NCBI RefSeq assembly: GCF_002902755.1
Contig: NZ_PPRS01000007.1
Coordinates: forward strand, 1 to 64,000
DNA from: Mammaliicoccus lentus
Lineage (GTDB): Bacteria; Bacillota; Bacilli; Staphylococcales; Staphylococcaceae
Direction: 5' to 3'
DNA length: 64,000 nucleotides
A program made the position numbers and the translations under genes. Positions 59,976-64,000 of this stretch are shown one piece after another. The notes under the pieces are model-generated. The model did not search any database. It was given only the letters and a program-made list of their open reading frames with translations, and was not told where the DNA came from. The stretch's first letter is position 1; each line of letters opens with the position of its first letter.

Positions 59976-60266
59976 TTAAGGTAATTCTATTTTTTTGTTT
60001 TCTTTAGATTCTTTATAAAGAATAATGATACTACCTATAAGTTGAACGAGTTCACTTTCAGTTTGTTCAGATATTGAATTTGCTACTTCTTTATGATCAT
60101 CCATGTTGTTTTGTAAAATGTGTACTTTAATTAATTCTCTTTTTTCTAATGCCTCGTTTAATTGTTCTATCATGTTTTCACTTATTCCGCCTTTACCTAT
60201 TTGGAATATTGGATCTAAGTGATGTGCTTCTTTTCTTAAATATCTCTTTTGTTTACCTGTTAACAT
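59976..60266 (-). CDS. yhbY: YhbY family RNA-binding protein
   Basis: The 96-aa protein has a CRM domain (LTGKQKRYLRKEAHHLDPIFQIGKGG, KVHILQNN). It associates with pre-50S particles. AAAAGGAG precedes the ATG. It sits between aroE and nadD. Confidence 0.93.
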   Translation of the reverse strand: MLTGKQKRYLRKEAHHLDPIFQIGKGGISENMIEQLNEALEKRELIKVHILQNNMDDHKEVANSISEQTESELVQLIGSIIILYKESKENKKIELP

Positions 60267-60268
60267 AT

Positions 60269-61078
60269 TTATCTCCTTTTAAGTTCTTCTATAACTTTAT
60301 TTTTCATTGCTTTTATATCCGCAGTTTCACCTGTCCATATTTTAAAACTTTCTGCACCTTGGTATATAAACATATCTAAACCATTATATATAGTTAATCC
60401 TCTACTTTCACATGCTCGTAAAAGTGGTGTTTTGTCTGGGATATAAATAATATCACAGACTAAAGCATTTGCGTGAATTTCTTCTATAGGTATAATGAGT
60501 TCATCCGATGATTCATTCATACCAACTGGTGTCGTATTAATAATAATATCGAATTCGTTCAAAATAGGCTTTATTTTATCTAATTGATACTGATTAATAT
60601 CTAAATTCCAATTTTCAAATCTTTCAAGACTGCGATTTGCTACAGAAATTTTCCTTTCAGTATACTTCATCATTTCAGCGACTATGCCTTTACTTGCACC
60701 GCCAGCACCTAGTACAAGTATATTTTTGCCTGCTATAGAACCATAATTATCTAGTAAACCTTTAACAAATCCAATACCATCTGTATTATAACCTGTCCAT
60801 TTATCACCATCTATATGAACAGTATTAACAGCTCCTATATGCTCAGCATTTGTAGAAATTTCATCTAAGTATGGAATAATCGTTTCTTTATGTGGAATCG
60901 TAATATTAAATCCATCAAGTTCTTTTTCTTTTATGATATCTCTTATATGCTGCATATGTTTAGGGTCTATATCAAGTGCTATATATTCATCATCTCTTTC
61001 TAACGCTTCAAAGTTATTTAAATGCATAATTGGAGAAAGAGAATGTCCTATTGGATGTCCTATAACTGCAAATTTCAT
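60269..61078 (-). CDS. aroE: Shikimate dehydrogenase
   Basis: The 269-aa NADPH enzyme reduces 3-dehydroshikimate in aromatic amino-acid synthesis. It shows GHPIGHSLSP, NTDGIGFVKGL, NADP loop LGAGGASKGIV and NTTPVGM. ATG 61078 follows GAGGTG by 6 nt; GTG 61087 overlaps that site. It lies after yqeH. Confidence 0.96.
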   Translation of the reverse strand: MKFAVIGHPIGHSLSPIMHLNNFEALERDDEYIALDIDPKHMQHIRDIIKEKELDGFNITIPHKETIIPYLDEISTNAEHIGAVNTVHIDGDKWTGYNTDGIGFVKGLLDNYGSIAGKNILVLGAGGASKGIVAEMMKYTERKISVANRSLERFENWNLDINQYQLDKIKPILNEFDIIINTTPVGMNESSDELIIPIEEIHANALVCDIIYIPDKTPLLRACESRGLTIYNGLDMFIYQGAESFKIWTGETADIKAMKNKVIEELKRR

Positions 61079-61090
61079 GTCGCTCACCTC

Positions 61091-62191
61091 TTATAAAATT
61101 GATTTTCTTGATGTAACCTCTACCTCTTTAGGTGCTATTACGTTTATTTCTGCGCCTTCGTCCACTGTAATAAAGCCTAACCCAGAAATCATAATATCAC
61201 GTCTTTCATCTTTAACAAATATTTCATTGTTTTTCAAATTATTAAAATTAAAATTTTCTTTAGAATATGGTGGTTTTAATAATTCCCCAATTTGGCGTTC
61301 CCATAGATCATCAGCATTTTCTAGCTTTGTTCTATGAATATTCAAATCATTTGAAATGAAACAAGTTAATGAACGACGTCCACCTTTTTTATAATCAACT
61401 CTTACTAGCCCACCTAAGAATAAAGATTGTTCTTCATTCAATTGATAAACTTTAGGTTTAATTTCTTTTTTCGGCATTATTACTTTTAATTCTTTATCTG
61501 TAACATAATGAGTCATTTGATGACTTTGGATAATTCCAGGTGTATCAAACATATAAGAATCATCATCTAAAGGTATATCTATCATATCTAAAGTTGTACC
61601 TGGAAAATGACTTGTTGTGATAACATCTTTTTCTCCAACACTCTTTTCAATCAAACGATTTATAAGCGTAGATTTACCTACGTTTGTCGTACCTACAACA
61701 AAGACATCTTTTCTATCTCTGATTTCTTCTATTGTGCCTAATAGTTCATCAATTCCTTGATTTTTAGCGGCAGAAATAAGTACAACTTTGTCAGGATTTA
61801 AACCATAATCTTTCGCTCTTTGTCTCAGCCATATTTCTACTCTCTTTTTATTAATGGCTTTTGGTAAAATATCCATCTTGTTTGCAACTAAAATCACTTT
61901 TTTCTTTCCTACAATATCCTTTAGTCGATGTATCATTGAACCTTCCAAATCAAATACGTCCACTACGTTTACAATCAAACCATCTTCATTATGAAGTGAT
62001 TTCAACATATTTAAAAAATCATCACTTGTTAAATCTACATCTTGTACTTCATTATAATTTTTTAGTCTGAAACACCTTTTACAAATTACATCTTCTTTAT
62101 GCAAGCTGGATTTTGGAACGTAACCCGCTTCGTTCGGGTGTTCTGATTGTAAGGTTGCCCCACAACCAATACATTTTGCTGTTTCTGTCAA
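61091..62191 (-). CDS. yqeH: Ribosome biogenesis GTPase YqeH
   Basis: The 366-aa circularly permuted GTPase has a zinc finger (CIGCG...CKRCF), then G4 (NKMDIL), G5, G1 GTTNVGKST and G3 DTPG in permuted order. It matures the 30S subunit. The start is TTG 62191 after GGGAGG; longer reading adds five codons across that site. Follows yqeG. Confidence 0.96.
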   Translation of the reverse strand: MTETAKCIGCGATLQSEHPNEAGYVPKSSLHKEDVICKRCFRLKNYNEVQDVDLTSDDFLNMLKSLHNEDGLIVNVVDVFDLEGSMIHRLKDIVGKKKVILVANKMDILPKAINKKRVEIWLRQRAKDYGLNPDKVVLISAAKNQGIDELLGTIEEIRDRKDVFVVGTTNVGKSTLINRLIEKSVGEKDVITTSHFPGTTLDMIDIPLDDDSYMFDTPGIIQSHQMTHYVTDKELKVIMPKKEIKPKVYQLNEEQSLFLGGLVRVDYKKGGRRSLTCFISNDLNIHRTKLENADDLWERQIGELLKPPYSKENFNFNNLKNNEIFVKDERRDIMISGLGFITVDEGAEINVIAPKEVEVTSRKSIL

Positions 62192-62193
62192 AT

Positions 62194-62718
62194 TTATTCC
62201 TCCCAATTAATTAAACCTTTTCTTTTGAAACGATTTAATAATCTTCTTTCTATTAATCGATTAAATTTAGTAATTAAACCGTCTGTTTTTTTCACAGGAA
62301 CAACCATAATTGTATATAAACCATTTCGGTTGCCTCCAAATACATCTGTTAACATTTGATCGCCTATTACAACCACTTCTGATTTTTGTACATTCATAAG
62401 ATGAGAAGCTTGTCTAAACGCTTTACCTCTTGGCTTACGAGCTTTAAATATAAAATCAATGTTTAATGTTTTTGAAAATGATTCTACACGCTTTTGACCG
62501 TTATTAGAAACAATCGTTACAGTAATATCATTTTCTTTCATTCGTTCAAACCAATTTCTCACATCATCTGTTGGATCTTTAACATCCCAACCAACTAAAG
62601 TGTTATCTAAATCTGTAATAATAGCTTTAATGCCTTTACTTTTTAAATGCTCTGGACGAATATGATAAATTGATTCTACATATTCATTTGGTAAAAAATA
62701 TTTTGTAAATATACCCAT
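62194..62718 (-). CDS. yqeG: YqeG family HAD-IIIA phosphatase
   Basis: The 174-aa protein has the nucleophile motif DLDNTLVGW (about residues 36-44) and a second motif GDQMLTDVFGGNR. Function is unknown; in Bacillus it is the first gene of the same operon. AGGTGT precedes the ATG. Confidence 0.92.
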   Translation of the reverse strand: MGIFTKYFLPNEYVESIYHIRPEHLKSKGIKAIITDLDNTLVGWDVKDPTDDVRNWFERMKENDITVTIVSNNGQKRVESFSKTLNIDFIFKARKPRGKAFRQASHLMNVQKSEVVVIGDQMLTDVFGGNRNGLYTIMVVPVKKTDGLITKFNRLIERRLLNRFKRKGLINWEE

Positions 62719-62790
62719 GTTTACACCTCTATATTATTTCTTATTCTAACATAAAAATAACTTAAATTTCTTTTACATAAAACAAAATAA

Positions 62791-62822
62791 AAGTGTTGCA
62801 AACCTTTAAAGATTTGCAACAC
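62791..62822. terminator. Bidirectional terminator
   Basis: Stem GTGTTGCAAA / TTTGCAACAC with a 10-nt loop; T-rich run on the minus strand. It ends the mtnN and 35-codon gene pair before the yqeG operon. Confidence 0.88.
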
Positions 62823-62828
62823 TCAATA

Positions 62829-62936
62829 TTATTCTGTAATTTCACGGTCAGAAGATTTTTCAACATCTGTATTCGCATAAATTACAAATCCAACAAGTGC
62901 TGTAGCAATGACAGCGATAGCCATTAATATTAACAT
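62829..62936 (-). CDS. Small single-pass membrane protein (35 aa)
   Basis: A 35-codon frame with AAGGAGGC 7 nt before the ATG encodes one hydrophobic helix (MLILMAIAVIATALVGFVIYA) and an acidic tail ending REITE. It lies 12 nt after mtnN and before a terminator. I do not recognise a family; such small proteins are common but often missed. Confidence 0.7.
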   Translation of the reverse strand: MLILMAIAVIATALVGFVIYANTDVEKSSDREITE

Positions 62937-62948
62937 TTTACTGCCTCC

Positions 62949-63638
62949 TTATGCCACTCTATTTAATAATAATTTTACAATTTTACTTGAGTTCACGCAA
63001 GCAACTTTTAAGAATTCATCAAAAGTCACATCTGATTCTTTATCAGCTAAATCTGAAACTGCTCTTGTTACTATAATCGGAACTTCATATTGATAACAAG
63101 TTTGCGCAATAGCGCCAGCTTCCATTTCAACGACACTAGCTGTAGGGAATGTTTCTTTTATTACTCTTCTTTGTTCTAAAGAACCAATAAAACTATCAGC
63201 TGTTGCAACTTCTCCAACAACTCCGTTTAATTCTAATTCTTCAATTGTTGAACGCGCACTTTTAATTAAATGATTTTCTGTCGTATAAGATTCAGGCATG
63301 CCAGGAACTTGTCCCATTTTATACCCAAATGCAGTAGCATTTACATCATGATAGTAAACTTTATTACTTATAATAATGTCACCTATATTTAAATTAGGAT
63401 CAATAGCTCCAGCTGAACCAGTGTTAATAATTAGATCTGGTTTAAAATCATTAATCATTAAAGCGGTAGTAATTGCTGCATTAACTTTACCTATACCACT
63501 TTGTGCAAGAACTATTTCTTTTCCTTCTAAATGTCCTTTATAGAATATAACATGTGCTTTTTTAATTGTTTCTTTATTTTCTATAGCGGATTTTAATATT
63601 TCAACTTCTTCTTCCATTGCTCCAATAATACCTATCAT
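62949..63638 (-). CDS. mtnN: 5'-methylthioadenosine/S-adenosylhomocysteine nucleosidase
   Basis: The 229-aa enzyme (Pfs) cleaves MTA and SAH, feeding the methyl cycle and AI-2 synthesis. It shows the start [25 protein letters not shown]-like [11 protein letters not shown] and [13 protein letters not shown] with the catalytic Glu. GGAGTG precedes the ATG. Length as in S. aureus. Confidence 0.97.
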   Translation of the reverse strand: MIGIIGAMEEEVEILKSAIENKETIKKAHVIFYKGHLEGKEIVLAQSGIGKVNAAITTALMINDFKPDLIINTGSAGAIDPNLNIGDIIISNKVYYHDVNATAFGYKMGQVPGMPESYTTENHLIKSARSTIEELELNGVVGEVATADSFIGSLEQRRVIKETFPTASVVEMEAGAIAQTCYQYEVPIIVTRAVSDLADKESDVTFDEFLKVACVNSSKIVKLLLNRVA

Positions 63639-63705
63639 GTTAAATCACTCCATCATGTTCATTCTTATATATATTAACATAATAGACTTAATTATAGATA
63701 TAAAT

Positions 63706-64000
63706 TTAATTATTCCATAAATCTTGTAGACCTTGTAGAGATAAGACACCTGCTATCAATGTCGTTAATACAGCTATTACACCTATTACAAGCATCCAAG
63801 TTGGATGTCTATAATCTCCAACAATACTCTTTTTACGAGACGCTATTAAGATTGTTCCTAAAGTAACTGGTAATATTAATCCATTCATAGCACCTGCAAT
63901 TATTAATAACTTAACTGGTTTACCAATCGTTAAGAAAATAATAGAAGAAATTACAATAAATAATATAATTACTAAGTTTTTATGGTTTTTAATTGATGGA
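63706..64000 (-). CDS. NRAMP family metal ion transporter (C-terminal part)
   Basis: Ninety-seven codons of the C-terminal end of a membrane protein; the 5' part lies beyond the window. The reading frame runs off the end without a stop. Segments VKLLIIAGAMNGLILPV and LGTILIASRKKSIVGDYRHP match the last helices of NRAMP-type divalent metal transporters. In S. aureus a transporter gene of this sort lies near mtnN and the ycsF cluster. The internal ATG at 63888 is not the start. Confidence 0.75.
   Translation of the reverse strand, partial: PSIKNHKNLVIILFIVISSIIFLTIGKPVKLLIIAGAMNGLILPVTLGTILIASRKKSIVGDYRHPTWMLVIGVIAVLTTLIAGVLSLQGLQDLWNN

Overview
The window is a chromosomal core segment of a low-GC Gram-positive bacterium of the Staphylococcaceae. 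Gene order (comG, glcK, gluP, pst, pbp3-sodA, zur, rpoD-dnaG, glyS, era, hrcA-dnaK, lepA, comE, yqeH, mtnN) and protein sequences are staphylococcal, in reverse orientation here. A cytochrome c gene (cccA) next to rpoD is absent from Staphylococcus aureus but fits the oxidase-positive lineages (Mammaliicoccus, the former S. sciuri group, or Macrococcus). The AT-rich composition favours Mammaliicoccus. The species assignment is inference. I see no prophage, insertion sequence, CRISPR array, defence island, rRNA or tRNA.

Layout. 1-3520: comG pseudopilus operon (comGA to comGG, comGG cut by the window edge), with comGB broken by one in-frame stop. 3.6-8.7 kb: small membrane proteins, a metallo-hydrolase, glucokinase, rhomboid protease GluP, folate cyclo-ligase and L33. 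8.8-13.3 kb: phosphate uptake operon pstSCAB-phoU behind a four-repeat Pho box. 13.6-19.2 kb: PBP3, superoxide dismutase, a DUF1189 protein, ispG and a deoxyribonucleotidase. 19.3-21.9 kb: zinc uptake genes zurA, zurM and zur, with zurA separated from zurM-zur by about 500 nt. 22-33.8 kb: endonuclease IV, helicase CshB, ispH, Nif3, TrmK, cytochrome c, sigma-A, primase, PPDK regulator, CcpN and glycyl-tRNA synthetase under a T-box. 33.9-41.5 kb: recO-era-cdd-dgkA-ybeY-phoH, two uncharacterised membrane proteins, flotillin FloA, NfeD and S21. 41.5-52.4 kb: the heat-shock operon hrcA-grpE-dnaK-dnaJ-prmA-rsmE-mtaB (CIRCE plus a CtsR-like site), hemW and lepA. 52.6-64 kb: S20, DNA polymerase delta, the comE competence operon, the yqeM-to-yqeG ribosome/NAD/shikimate cluster, mtnN and the end of an NRAMP-type transporter.

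The most interesting observation concerns natural transformation. Three competence genes, comGB (TAG), comEA (TAA) and comEC (TGA), each carry exactly one in-frame stop codon with the reading frame otherwise intact, while about 75 neighbouring genes show none. Each stop can be explained by one C-to-T change. Both competence operons nevertheless keep a shared upstream element: AAGTAA, 13 nt, then TTACGTTTATATAT just before the ribosome binding site. This points to recent loss (or switching off) of a DNA-uptake machine whose regulation is still preserved.

Other points are a 30-codon reading frame coupled to zurM whose end resembles the ZurA C-terminus, a dispersed intergenic repeat of about 140 nt after sodA and rpsU, and a family of related terminator hairpins. 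I found no clearly new multi-gene system.
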